Shown here one piece after another: positions 37,558 through 45,651 of a DNA stretch of 64,000 nt. Made by a program: the position numbers and the translations under genes. The stretch lies in assembly GCF_004022265.1 (NCBI RefSeq), contig NZ_SAVB01000001.1:236986-300985 (forward strand). The letters run 5' to 3'. The notes beneath the pieces are model-generated. The model ran no database searches. It was not told the DNA's origin and saw nothing but the letters and a program-made list of their open reading frames with translations. Each line of letters opens with the position of its first letter. Positions within the stretch are counted from its first letter, which is position 1. The stretch comes from Paenirhodobacter ferrireducens. Its GTDB lineage: Bacteria; Pseudomonadota; Alphaproteobacteria; Rhodobacterales; Rhodobacteraceae.

Positions 37558-37845
37558 ATGATCCGGTCAGAGCTGATCGCGAAGATCTCAGAGGAAAATC
37601 CGCATCTCTTCCAGCGCGACGTCGAGAAGATCGTCAACACGATCTTCGAAGAAATCATCGAGGCCATGGCGCGCGGTGACCGGGTCGAGCTGCGCGGCTT
37701 CGGCGCCTTCTCGGTGAAGAAGCGCGACGCGCGCACCGGCCGCAACCCGCGCACCGGCGATGCCGTCGATGTCGAGGAAAAGCATGTGCCCTTCTTCAAG
37801 ACCGGCAAGCTGCTGCGCGACCGGCTGAACGGAGAGGCGGACTGA
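37558..37845 (+). CDS. ihfB: integration host factor beta subunit
   Basis: A 95-residue DNA-bending protein of the HU/IHF family. The N-terminus [23 protein letters not shown] and the arm [21 protein letters not shown] are of the IHF-beta type. With IHF-alpha it bends DNA at promoters, recombination sites and origins. First gene of an ihfB-lapA-trpF-GNAT-trpB series; the gene two bases on is co-transcribed. Confidence 0.95.
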   Translation: MIRSELIAKISEENPHLFQRDVEKIVNTIFEEIIEAMARGDRVELRGFGAFSVKKRDARTGRNPRTGDAVDVEEKHVPFFKTGKLLRDRLNGEAD

Positions 37846-37846
37846 G

Positions 37847-38203
37847 ATGATGAAATACCTGCGCTTCCTGCTGCTCGGCGTTCTCGCCGTGCTGCTGGTG
37901 GCCATCGCGCTTGCCAATCGCGCCCCGGTGACGCTGCGGCTGCTGGCGCCCGAGACCGGGGAGTTCCTCGGCTTCTCCTGGGCGGTGCAGCTGCCGCTGT
38001 TCCTGGTGATCTTCGCCAGCCTGCTGATCGGGCTGCTGCTGGGCTTCGTCTGGGAATGGATGCGCGAGCATCGCATCCGTTCGGGCGCGGCGAAGACGGC
38101 ACGCCACGCCGCCTGGCTCGAGGGCGAGGTGGAGCGGCTGAAGACCACCCACGAGGCGCCGAAGGACGAGGTTCTGGCGCTGCTCGACAAGACCGCGCGC
38201 TGA
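37847..38203 (+). CDS. LapA-domain (DUF1049) membrane protein
   Basis: A 118-residue protein with two TM helices (about 5-22 and 44-66) and a C-terminal cytoplasmic coiled coil ([17 protein letters not shown]). LapA in enterobacteria works with LapB in controlling LPS synthesis; the order ihfB-lapA is conserved in proteobacteria. Two Met codons start it; either could be used. Confidence 0.88.
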   Translation: MMKYLRFLLLGVLAVLLVAIALANRAPVTLRLLAPETGEFLGFSWAVQLPLFLVIFASLLIGLLLGFVWEWMREHRIRSGAAKTARHAAWLEGEVERLKTTHEAPKDEVLALLDKTAR

Positions 38204-38204
38204 G

Positions 38205-38876
38205 ATGGTGACGATCGCAGTCAATCGGGGCCGTCCGGGCGGCACGCGGGTGAAGATCTGCGGGCTCAGCCGGCCCTCCCATGTCGCCGACGCCGTGGCG
38301 GCGGGCGCGGCCTATGTGGGCTTCGTCTTCTTCCCGAAATCGCCGCGCAACGTCTCGGCCGAGGTGGCGCGCGACCTTGCGCTCGAGGTCCCCTTCGGCG
38401 TCGCCAAGGTCGGGCTGTTCGTCGACCCGAGCGATGCCTTCCTTGACGAGGTTCTGGCGCTGGTGCCGCTCGATCTGGTGCAGCTGCATGGCCATGAGAG
38501 CCCCGAGCGGGTGGCCGAGGTGCGCGCGCGCGCCGGGCTGCCGGTGATGAAGGCGGTGGGGGTCTCGACCGCCGAGGACCTGCCGCATCTCGAGGCCTAC
38601 GAGGCGGTGGCGGACCAGATCCTCGTCGATGCCAAGGCGCCTGCGGGCGCGGCGCTGCCGGGCGGCAACGGGCTGCCCTTCGACTGGCAGCTGATCGCCG
38701 GGCGCAGCTGGAAACGGCCGTGGATGCTGGCCGGTGGCCTGACCCCCGAGAACGTCGCCGAGGCGGTGCGCCTGACCGGCGCGACGCAGGTCGATGTCAG
38801 CTCGGGCGTCGAGAGCCTGCCGGGCGAGAAGGACGCGGCGCTGATCCACGCCTTCGTCGCGGCCGCGCAGGGATGA
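38205..38876 (+). CDS. trpF: phosphoribosylanthranilate isomerase
   Basis: Converts PRA to CdRP in tryptophan synthesis. A 223-residue TIM barrel with VKICGLSRP (catalytic Cys), [18 protein letters not shown] and the Asp in QILVDAKAP, ending GGLTPENV and DVSSGVES. The first 12 residues precede the barrel and could be trimmed, but no better start is nearby. Confidence 0.96.
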   Translation: MVTIAVNRGRPGGTRVKICGLSRPSHVADAVAAGAAYVGFVFFPKSPRNVSAEVARDLALEVPFGVAKVGLFVDPSDAFLDEVLALVPLDLVQLHGHESPERVAEVRARAGLPVMKAVGVSTAEDLPHLEAYEAVADQILVDAKAPAGAALPGGNGLPFDWQLIAGRSWKRPWMLAGGLTPENVAEAVRLTGATQVDVSSGVESLPGEKDAALIHAFVAAAQG

Positions 38877-39322
38877 TCTGCTGGCGCGAGGCGGGCGAGG
38901 CCGACCTCGCGTCGGTTCTGGCGCTGCTCTCCGACGATCGTCGCGATGCCGATCCGAAGCCGATGACGCCCGAACGGGCCTTGGCGCTCTGGCGCGAGAT
39001 GGCCGCGCAGGGCGTCACCCGGCTGATCGTCGGCACGGATGACGCCGGGCAGGTGGTTGCCACCTATCAGCTCTCGATCCTCACCGGGCTTTCGCTTGCC
39101 GCGCCCCGGCGCGCGCAGATCGAGGCGGTGCGGGTCGCGGCCGGGCTGCGCGGGCAAGGGATCGGCGCCGCGCTGATGGCCGATGCCGAGGCGCGCGCCC
39201 GGGCTGCGGGGGCCGTGGTGATGCAATTGACCACCCATGTCTCGCGCAGCCGGGCCCACGCCTTCTACGAGCGGCTTGGCTTTACCCGCAGCCACTTTGG
39301 CTATAAACGCAAGCTCGACTGA
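38873..39322 (+). CDS. GNAT family N-acetyltransferase
   Basis: A 149-residue acetyltransferase. The acetyl-CoA site reads [17 protein letters not shown] (Q/R-x2-G-x-G/A) and [12 protein letters not shown] closes the fold. Start shares ATGA with the trpF stop, so it is translated together with the trp genes. Substrate unknown; relation to tryptophan synthesis is only positional. Confidence 0.9.
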   Translation: MICWREAGEADLASVLALLSDDRRDADPKPMTPERALALWREMAAQGVTRLIVGTDDAGQVVATYQLSILTGLSLAAPRRAQIEAVRVAAGLRGQGIGAALMADAEARARAAGAVVMQLTTHVSRSRAHAFYERLGFTRSHFGYKRKLD

Positions 39323-39339
39323 ACGCGCGAGGTGAGACG

Positions 39340-40572
39340 ATGGCCGAGGACCTTCCCAACAGCTTCATGACCGGCCCCGACGAGAACGGGCGCTTCGGCA
39401 TCCATGGCGGGCGCTTCGTGTCCGAGACGCTGATGCCGCTGATCCTGGAGCTCGAGGCGCAATACGAACACGCCAAGACCGACCCGGAATTCTGGGCCGA
39501 GATGGACTATCTGTGGAAATACTACGTCGGCCGGCCCTCGCCGCTCTATTTCGCCGAACGCCTGACCGAGGAGCTGGGCGGCGCGAAGATCTATCTCAAG
39601 CGCGAGGAGCTGAACCACACCGGCGCGCACAAGATCAACAACGTGCTTGGCCAGATCCTGCTGGCGCGGCGGATGGGCAAGACCCGGATCATCGCCGAGA
39701 CCGGCGCCGGCCAGCATGGCGTGGCGACCGCGACGGTCTGTGCCAAGTTCGGGCTGAAATGCGTCGTCTACATGGGCGCGACCGATGTCGAGCGGCAGGC
39801 GCCGAACGTGTTCCGCATGCGGCTTCTGGGCGCCGAGGTGCACCCGGTGACCTCGGGCCGCGGCACGCTGAAGGATGCGATGAACGACGCGCTGCGCGAT
39901 TGGGTGACCAACGTGCGCGACACCTTCTATTGCATCGGCACGGTGGCGGGCCCGCATCCCTATCCGGCGATGGTGCGCGATTTCCAGTCGATCATCGGCA
40001 AGGAAACCCGCTGGCAGCTCGAGGAGCTCGAAGGCGAGGGCCGTCTGCCCGACACGGTGATCGCGGCGATCGGCGGTGGCTCGAACGCGATGGGGCTGTT
40101 CTATCCTTTCCTCGACGACAAGTCGGTGCGGATCATCGGCGTCGAGGCCGGCGGCCATGGCGTCGACGACCGGATGGAGCATTGCGCCTCGCTCACCGGC
40201 GGGCGTCCGGGCGTGCTGCACGGCAACCGCACCTATCTGCTGCAGGACGAGGACGGGCAGATCCTCGAGGGGCATTCGATCTCGGCCGGGCTCGACTATC
40301 CGGGGATCGGGCCGGAGCACGCCTGGCTGCATGACATCGGCCGCGCGGACTATGTCTCGGTGACCGACATGGAGGCGCTCGACGCCTTCCAGATGCTGTG
40401 CCGGACCGAAGGCATCATCCCGGCGCTGGAGCCGAGCCATGCGCTTGCCCATGTGAAGAAGATCGCGCCGACGCTGCCGAAGGACCACATCATCGTGGTC
40501 AATCTCTCGGGACGTGGCGACAAGGACATCTTCACCGTCGCGCGGCACCTCGGCGTCGAGATGCAGGGCTGA
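39340..40572 (+). CDS. trpB: tryptophan synthase beta chain
   Basis: PLP enzyme joining indole and serine. 410 residues with the PLP Lys in [15 protein letters not shown], the catalytic Glu region AETGAGQHG and the glycine-rich phosphate loop GGGSNAMG. Tryptophan synthase alpha (trpA) is not in the window; its separation is common in Rhodobacteraceae. The short gap to the GNAT gene suggests one operon. Confidence 0.98.
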   Translation: MAEDLPNSFMTGPDENGRFGIHGGRFVSETLMPLILELEAQYEHAKTDPEFWAEMDYLWKYYVGRPSPLYFAERLTEELGGAKIYLKREELNHTGAHKINNVLGQILLARRMGKTRIIAETGAGQHGVATATVCAKFGLKCVVYMGATDVERQAPNVFRMRLLGAEVHPVTSGRGTLKDAMNDALRDWVTNVRDTFYCIGTVAGPHPYPAMVRDFQSIIGKETRWQLEELEGEGRLPDTVIAAIGGGSNAMGLFYPFLDDKSVRIIGVEAGGHGVDDRMEHCASLTGGRPGVLHGNRTYLLQDEDGQILEGHSISAGLDYPGIGPEHAWLHDIGRADYVSVTDMEALDAFQMLCRTEGIIPALEPSHALAHVKKIAPTLPKDHIIVVNLSGRGDKDIFTVARHLGVEMQG

Positions 40573-40579
40573 CAGGTCC

Positions 40580-40601
40580 CGGGCGGGGGCACCCCCGCCC
40601 G
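40580..40601. terminator. GC hairpin between trpB and the GbsR-type gene
   Basis: CGGGCGGGGG and CCCCCGCCCG pair around CA, 8 bp after the trpB stop and 25 bp before the stop of the convergent gene. No T run on either side. Confidence 0.45.
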
Positions 40602-40626
40602 TCACCGCACCGCGCCTTCCGGGCGC

Positions 40627-41130
40627 TCAGTCGCGGTTCTTCTTTTTCTTCTTCTTCGGCAGCTCGCCCGCCTGCATCAGCTGGGCAAGCTCTGCCGCGT
40701 CGTGGCGGGTCAGGCGCGCGAACCAGTCGTCCGCCGTCTGCACCATCTGCGCGAGCGGCGCGAGCCGCGGGTCGTCGGCGCCTTCTGCCAGCGAGGCCAG
40801 GCGTTCGGCGAGCGGGGCAAGGTCGCGGCGCTGGCGCTCGATCAGCAGCGCCCGCAGCAGCGCCCATGGGTCCGGATCGGCGACGAAGTAATCCTTGCGC
40901 GAGCCGAAGCTGCGCGCCGTCTGGATCAGGCCGCGCTCGCGCAGCTCCTTCAGCGCCACCGAGACATTGGAACGCGACAGACCGAGGATCGTCACCAGAT
41001 CCTCGGCCGAGGGCGCCTGTGCGGCGCGCCAGATCGCGGCGAAGCAGGCGCCGGCGGGGCGGCTGAGGCCAAAGCGGGGCGCCGCTTCGGCAAAGAGGCG
41101 GGCAAGATCCGGGGGCGGGGTGGCAGGCAT
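40627..41130 (-). CDS. GbsR/MarR-type transcriptional regulator
   Basis: A 167-residue winged-HTH protein: LVTILGLSRSNVSVALKELRERGLIQTARSFGSRKDYFVAD is a GbsR-type DNA-binding wing. Relatives control osmoprotectant or membrane genes. The C-terminus is a Lys run (PKKKKKKNRD), odd for the family and possibly an extra nucleic acid contact. No obvious target gene is adjacent. Confidence 0.82.
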   Translation of the reverse strand: MPATPPPDLARLFAEAAPRFGLSRPAGACFAAIWRAAQAPSAEDLVTILGLSRSNVSVALKELRERGLIQTARSFGSRKDYFVADPDPWALLRALLIERQRRDLAPLAERLASLAEGADDPRLAPLAQMVQTADDWFARLTRHDAAELAQLMQAGELPKKKKKKNRD

Positions 41131-41213
41131 TCGCGGTCTCCTTCGCCCCCGGTTCTAGCAGGGCTTTGCCGGCTTGTCGCCCTCTGCCCTGCGCCCGGTC
41201 GTCCTGTCGCGGG

Positions 41214-42200
41214 TCAGGATGCGAGGCAGCCCGAGATCGTGCCGGCCAGCCCCTGCATCAGCCGCTCGTAGAGGTCCGCGCCATAGGTCAGCGTGCTGCC
41301 CGAGGGGTCGAGCGCGCCGCCGAGCCGGACGCCCGTGCCCTCGATCAGCCGCTCGGCCGGACGGGTGTCGTGCTGGGCCTCGGGGAAGGCGCAGACGACG
41401 CCGTCGGCGGTCAGCTCGGCGCGCAGCTCGGCCAGATGCGCGGCGCCGGGATCGGTCGCATCGCCCAGTGCGATCGCGCCCGCGACCTTCAGCCCGTAAT
41501 GATCGGCGAAATAGCCATAGGCGGCGTGAAAGACGACGAAGGGACGATCCTTCACCGGGGCGAGCTCTGCCGTCAGAGTCGCGTCGAGCGCGGCGATCTT
41601 CGCCTTCGCGGCCTCGGCGTTGGCGGCATAGGTCGCGGCATGCTCGGGGTCGAGGCGGCTGAACTCGTCCGCGATCAGGCCAAGCCAGAGCTCGGCATTC
41701 GCCGGGTCGAGCCAGGCGTGGGGGTCGAGCCCGGCGTGGACGTGGCCGTCCTCATCCTCGTCGCCATGCGTATCCGCGCCCTCAGCGGCGTGGTTATGCG
41801 CATCCGCCGCATGTTCGTCCGCGCCATGCGCGTCTTCGTGGTCGTGGGCCGCGGCGAAGTCCTGCCGGTGCGTGCCCTCGGCATGGAGCAGCGACAGCAC
41901 ATGGGCATCGGGCGCGACCGAGGTGATGGCGCGGTCGAGCCAGGGGGTCATCTCGGCCCCGACCCAGAGCACCAGATCCGCTCGTTCAAGCGCGCGCGCC
42001 TGCGACGGCTTCATCTGGTAGCTGTGCGCATTCGCGCCCTGTTCGAGCAGCACGTCGACCGGGCCCAGATCGCCCATCACCTGCAGCGCAAGCGACTGCA
42101 CCGCGGGCAGGTCGGTCACTACCTTCGGCACCTCGGCCAGGGCAAGGCCGGGCAGGGCGGTGCCCCCCAGCAGGGCGGCAAGCAACAGGGGAGAGCGCAT
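41214..42200 (-). CDS. znuA: zinc ABC transporter solute-binding protein
   Basis: Periplasmic Zn2+ receptor, 328 residues. Signal peptide ends LALA near 22; His59 (NAHSYQ), His in LDPHAWLDP (about 161) and FVVFHAAYGY are the usual ligands. A long His/Asp-rich loop covers about 106-155 (HDHEDAHGADEH and more), thought to sense or deliver zinc. Divergent from zur-znuC-znuB with two Zur-type boxes between. Confidence 0.95.
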   Translation of the reverse strand: MRSPLLLAALLGGTALPGLALAEVPKVVTDLPAVQSLALQVMGDLGPVDVLLEQGANAHSYQMKPSQARALERADLVLWVGAEMTPWLDRAITSVAPDAHVLSLLHAEGTHRQDFAAAHDHEDAHGADEHAADAHNHAAEGADTHGDEDEDGHVHAGLDPHAWLDPANAELWLGLIADEFSRLDPEHAATYAANAEAAKAKIAALDATLTAELAPVKDRPFVVFHAAYGYFADHYGLKVAGAIALGDATDPGAAHLAELRAELTADGVVCAFPEAQHDTRPAERLIEGTGVRLGGALDPSGSTLTYGADLYERLMQGLAGTISGCLAS

Positions 42201-42243
42201 GGGGACCTCTTCATCTCTTGTGATCGGGGCCTCGGTTATTTAT

Positions 42244-42283
42244 GTTATATCGTAACGCGTCAAGAGAAATGTGATAAGGTAAC
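42244..42283. promoter_or_regulatory. two Zur-box candidates
   Basis: GTTATATCGTAAC (42244-42256) and GTGATAAGGTAAC (42271-42283) resemble the alphaproteobacterial Zur palindrome (GTTAT..ATAAC-like), with centres 27 bp apart. The second box ends one base before the zur ATG. They are the only AT-rich sites between znuA and zur. Repression of both directions by zinc-bound Zur is inferred. Confidence 0.7.
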
Positions 42284-42787
42284 ATGTCTTCCGAGCCGGA
42301 GTCCGAGACCGCCGCAGCATTTGCGACGCATGATCACAGCGCTTGCATGGGCGAGACGCTCGCCCGCGCCGAGGCCGAGGCGGCGCGGCGCGGGGCGCGG
42401 CTGACCCCGGTGCGGCGCCGCACGCTCGAGATCTTGCTCGAGTCGCACCGCGCCATGGGCGCCTATGAGATGCTCGACCGGCTCGCGGCCGAGGGCTTCG
42501 GCAACCAGCCGCCCGTCGCCTATCGCGCGCTCGAGTTCCTGGTCGAGAACGGGCTCGCACACCGGGTGCGGCGGCTCAACGCCTTTGCCGCCTGCATGCA
42601 CCCGGGCGAGGCACATGCGCCGGTGTTCCTGATCTGCCGCGAATGCGACAGCGTCGCCGAGGCGCCCGGTGCGCCGGTGCGCGCGGCCCTCGACGAGGCC
42701 GCGGCGGCGCTTGGCTTCACCATCGAGCGCGCGAATATCGAGGCGCTCGGCCTGTGCCCCGTCTGCGCCGCGAAGGAAACGCCATGA
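42284..42787 (+). CDS. zur: zinc uptake regulator, Fur family
   Basis: A 167-residue Fur-family repressor. DNA-binding domain RLTPVRRRTLEILLESHRAMGAYEMLDRL, then dimer domain with structural zinc site CREC and CPVC. The operator next to it and the znu genes on both sides identify it as Zur rather than Fur. It is coupled to znuC by ATGA. Confidence 0.94.
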   Translation: MSSEPESETAAAFATHDHSACMGETLARAEAEAARRGARLTPVRRRTLEILLESHRAMGAYEMLDRLAAEGFGNQPPVAYRALEFLVENGLAHRVRRLNAFAACMHPGEAHAPVFLICRECDSVAEAPGAPVRAALDEAAAALGFTIERANIEALGLCPVCAAKETP

Positions 42788-43572
42788 TCCCGCTCATCAC
42801 CGCCTCGGGGCTCAGCGTCCGCCATGGCGACGCCGAGGTGCTGTCGCAAGTCGATTTCACCATCGCGCCCGGCGAGATCGTCACCGTGGTCGGGCCGAAC
42901 GGCTCGGGCAAGTCGACGCTCATCCGTGCGCTGATCGGGCTCGAGCCGATGGCAAGTGGCACAGTCACCCGGCGCGAGGATCTGGTGATCGGCTATGTGC
43001 CGCAGAAGCTGCACATCGACCCGAGCCTGCCGATGACGGTGCGCCGCTTCCTGTCGCTGCCGCGGCGGGTCGACGACGCCTCGGCCGAGGCGGCACTGCT
43101 GCGCACCGGCGTGCCGGGGCTTGGCGGGCGGCAGATCGCGCGGCTGTCGGGCGGGCAGTTCCAGCGTGTGCTGCTGGCGCGCGCGCTGCTGGCGCGCCCC
43201 GACATCCTGATCCTTGACGAGCCGACGCAGGGCCTCGACCAGCCCGGCACCGCGGCCTTCTACAAGCTGATCGAGGAGGTGCGCGGCGAGACCGGCAGCG
43301 CCGTGCTGATGGTCAGCCACGATCTGCATGTGGTGATGTCGGCCTCGGACCGCGTCATCTGCCTCAATGGCCATGTCTGCTGCGCCGGCACCCCGCGCGT
43401 GGTCTCCGAGGCGCCGGAATATCGCGCGCTGTTCGGGCTCGGCACCGGCGGAGCCTTCGCGCTCTATCGCCACGTCCACGATCACGACCACGAGGCGGAC
43501 GAGGGCCACGGCCACGATCCGAGCGCGCCGCATTGCGCCCATCCCCACAGCCATGAGCACGATCATGCTTGA
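42784..43572 (+). CDS. znuC: zinc ABC transporter ATPase
   Basis: A 262-residue ATPase: Walker A GPNGSGKST, signature LSGGQFQR, Walker B ILILDEPTQGLD. The C-terminus is a His-rich tail (HVHDHDHEADEGHGHD and on), as in many znuC proteins of Rhodobacteraceae, perhaps binding zinc. Overlaps zur and znuB. Confidence 0.95.
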   Translation: MIPLITASGLSVRHGDAEVLSQVDFTIAPGEIVTVVGPNGSGKSTLIRALIGLEPMASGTVTRREDLVIGYVPQKLHIDPSLPMTVRRFLSLPRRVDDASAEAALLRTGVPGLGGRQIARLSGGQFQRVLLARALLARPDILILDEPTQGLDQPGTAAFYKLIEEVRGETGSAVLMVSHDLHVVMSASDRVICLNGHVCCAGTPRVVSEAPEYRALFGLGTGGAFALYRHVHDHDHEADEGHGHDPSAPHCAHPHSHEHDHA

Positions 43573-44350
43573 CGATTTCCTGATGCGCGCCGGGCTTGCC
43601 GGCATCGGCCTGACCTTTGCCACCGGGCCGCTCGGCTCTTTCGTGGTGTGGCGGCGCATGGCCTATTTCGGCGACGCGACGGCCCATGCCGCGATCCTCG
43701 GCGTCGCGCTCAGCTTCGGCTTCGGCCTGTCGATCTATGTCGGCACGCTCGCGGTGGCGCTCGCCATGGCGGTGACGGTGGCGATCCTGTCGGGGCGCGG
43801 CCATGCGCTGGACACGCTGCTCGGTGTGCTGGCCCATGCCGCGCTTGCCTTCGGCCTTGTCGCCGCCTCCTTCATTTCGGGGCTGCGCGTCGATCTGAGC
43901 GCCTATCTCTTCGGCGACATCCTCGCGGTGAGCCGGGCCGATGTCGGCATCATCTGGGCGGGCTCGGCGCTCGTCGCGCTGCTGCTTGCCTGGCGCTGGC
44001 AGGGGTTGCTGACCGCGACGGTGAACGAGGAGCTGGCCCAGGCCTCGGGGTTGAACCCGCGCGCCGAACAGCTGGTGCTGACGCTGGCCCTCGCTCTGAC
44101 CGTCGCGGTGGCGATCAAGATCGTCGGCGCATTGCTGATTTCGGCGCTGCTGATCCTGCCTGCGGCCGCGGCGCGGCAGCTCGCGCGCGGGCCCGAGGTG
44201 ATGGCATTCGGCGCGACGGCAGTCGGCAGCCTCTCGGTTTTGGCCGGACTTGCCGCCTCGCTGCGCTGGGACGCGCCGGCCGGGCCATCGATCGTCGCCG
44301 CGGCGGCGGTGCTCTTCGCCGTTTCGCTGCTTGCCCGCCGCCGCAGCTGA
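43565..44350 (+). CDS. znuB: zinc ABC transporter permease
   Basis: A 261-residue metal-type (ABC-3 family) permease with seven to eight TM helices. MLDDFLMRAGLAGIG starts it within the znuC end (8-bp overlap); the ATG four codons earlier (43553) is possible. Last gene of the zinc operon. Confidence 0.94.
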   Translation: MLDDFLMRAGLAGIGLTFATGPLGSFVVWRRMAYFGDATAHAAILGVALSFGFGLSIYVGTLAVALAMAVTVAILSGRGHALDTLLGVLAHAALAFGLVAASFISGLRVDLSAYLFGDILAVSRADVGIIWAGSALVALLLAWRWQGLLTATVNEELAQASGLNPRAEQLVLTLALALTVAVAIKIVGALLISALLILPAAAARQLARGPEVMAFGATAVGSLSVLAGLAASLRWDAPAGPSIVAAAAVLFAVSLLARRRS

Positions 44351-44603
44351 GTCGTATCGCTTGCGTCCGGGGGGCGGACAAACACCCGGAATCACGCGGA
44401 TTTCCGCAGGAGATCCGGGGGATCACGCGAGTGTGCCTGGTGCAGAGGACTACGGCAGGGGAAACTCGTGCCAAAGTGCAACAGTTCGGCCCCACTGCGC
44501 ATCCCCGAGCGAAATTCTCTCTTTGCAAGTCACACTGCCTGTGCAAATCTCGCCCCGATGCTGCCAAACAAGGCGGCTGTCAAAAGTAATGACGGAGATT
44601 ACT

Positions 44604-44792
44604 ATGAAAAAGCTCGCTACCATCGCCCTGGCCCTCGGCCTGTCGGCTTCGACCGCTTTCGCCGGCGGCTATACCGCTCCGGTCGTCGAGGCCGAACCGG
44701 TCGTCGTGAAACAGTCGTCGTCGTCGAACGCCGGCATCCTGATCCCGGCGCTGCTGCTCGTCGGCATCGCGGTCGCCGCGTCGTCGAACTAA
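44604..44792 (+). CDS. small exported/membrane protein
   Basis: A 62-residue protein with a signal peptide (MKKLATIALALGLSASTAFA, cleavage after AFA), a short Pro/Glu/Val segment, a Ser run and a single TM helix (AGILIPALLLVGIAVAAS). Similar small proteins are common in Rhodobacteraceae; function unknown. The chosen start has ACGGAG nine bases upstream; an earlier in-frame ATG (44589) lies before that site. Followed by a strong terminator, so it is a separate transcript. Confidence 0.8.
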   Translation: MKKLATIALALGLSASTAFAGGYTAPVVEAEPVVVKQSSSSNAGILIPALLLVGIAVAASSN

Positions 44793-44820
44793 TTTCGACG
44801 ATCCTTCGGGATCTCGAAAG

Positions 44821-44858
44821 GGGCCGGAAAGCATCGCTTTCCGGCCCTGTTCATTTTT
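44821..44858 (+). terminator. intrinsic terminator after the small protein gene
   Basis: A 12-bp stem GGGCCGGAAAGC/GCTTTCCGGCCC with loop ATC, followed by TGTTCATTTTT. Confidence 0.88.
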
Positions 44859-44955
44859 GCGCCCCGCAAGAGGTGCGGCGCGACGGGGGCAGGGCCCCAC
44901 ATGCAAAAGGCGCGCCATGGGCGCGCCCTTGTCGTTTCGGGGAATGGTGCAGCGC

Positions 44956-45651
44956 TCAGGGCCGCACGGTCTGGATCGTGATATAGCCGAGCTGCGGCGA
45001 GATCCACTGCCGCGAGGCGACGATCTGGCCCGCGGCCGAAACGATGAAGGTGTCATCCATCGTCATCCCCAGCCCCTCGCAATGCTCGACCACCTGCCGG
45101 CCCGACCAGGTCTGCCCGGCGAAGGGATAGCTCGTGTCGGCGCCGACGCTGACCGTGCAGTCAAGCGGGATCGGCCGTTCGAGTCCGAGCCCGTCGAGAT
45201 AGCGGATCACCTTCTTGCCGGTGCCCGGGGTGCGGGCGCGGATCAGCCGTCCGGTCTGCTCGACCTCGGCCGACATCATGTCGAAGCCGAGCCCGCGCGT
45301 GCCGGCCAGCATCCCGCCGCGCAGGATCACCGCCTGCATCGTCGGTGTGGCATAGGTGCGCATCGTGCCGTTTTCGCCGATCATCCCGAGGATCGAGACG
45401 TTCTTCGGCGTCTCCTGCGACAGAAGGATCAGCGGGCCCTTGTTCAGCTCGAGTGACGAGCGCGCCATCGCCTCGGCATCGACGGGGGGCGCCGCGGTCT
45501 TGTCGCGCTTGAAGGTGGAGAAGATCTGCTTGATCGACTCGCCGGCCATGCGGCTGTTCTCGGTCTGGTTGGTGTCCGACCCGCAGGCGGCGAGCCCGCC
45601 CAGACCGATCACTGCGGCCAGGGCGAGCGCCCGGCTCCGAAGGCCCGTCAT
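44956..45651 (-). CDS. yjbF: YjbF/GfcB-like lipoprotein
   Basis: A 231-residue outer-envelope lipoprotein; lipobox GLAAC with Cys23. The rest matches the YjbF family of the yjbEFGH exopolysaccharide-associated operon (NKGPLILLSQE, ATPTMQAVILRGGMLAGTRGLGFDMMS). The start shares ATGA with the yjbH stop. Confidence 0.87.
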   Translation of the reverse strand: MTGLRSRALALAAVIGLGGLAACGSDTNQTENSRMAGESIKQIFSTFKRDKTAAPPVDAEAMARSSLELNKGPLILLSQETPKNVSILGMIGENGTMRTYATPTMQAVILRGGMLAGTRGLGFDMMSAEVEQTGRLIRARTPGTGKKVIRYLDGLGLERPIPLDCTVSVGADTSYPFAGQTWSGRQVVEHCEGLGMTMDDTFIVSAAGQIVASRQWISPQLGYITIQTVRP

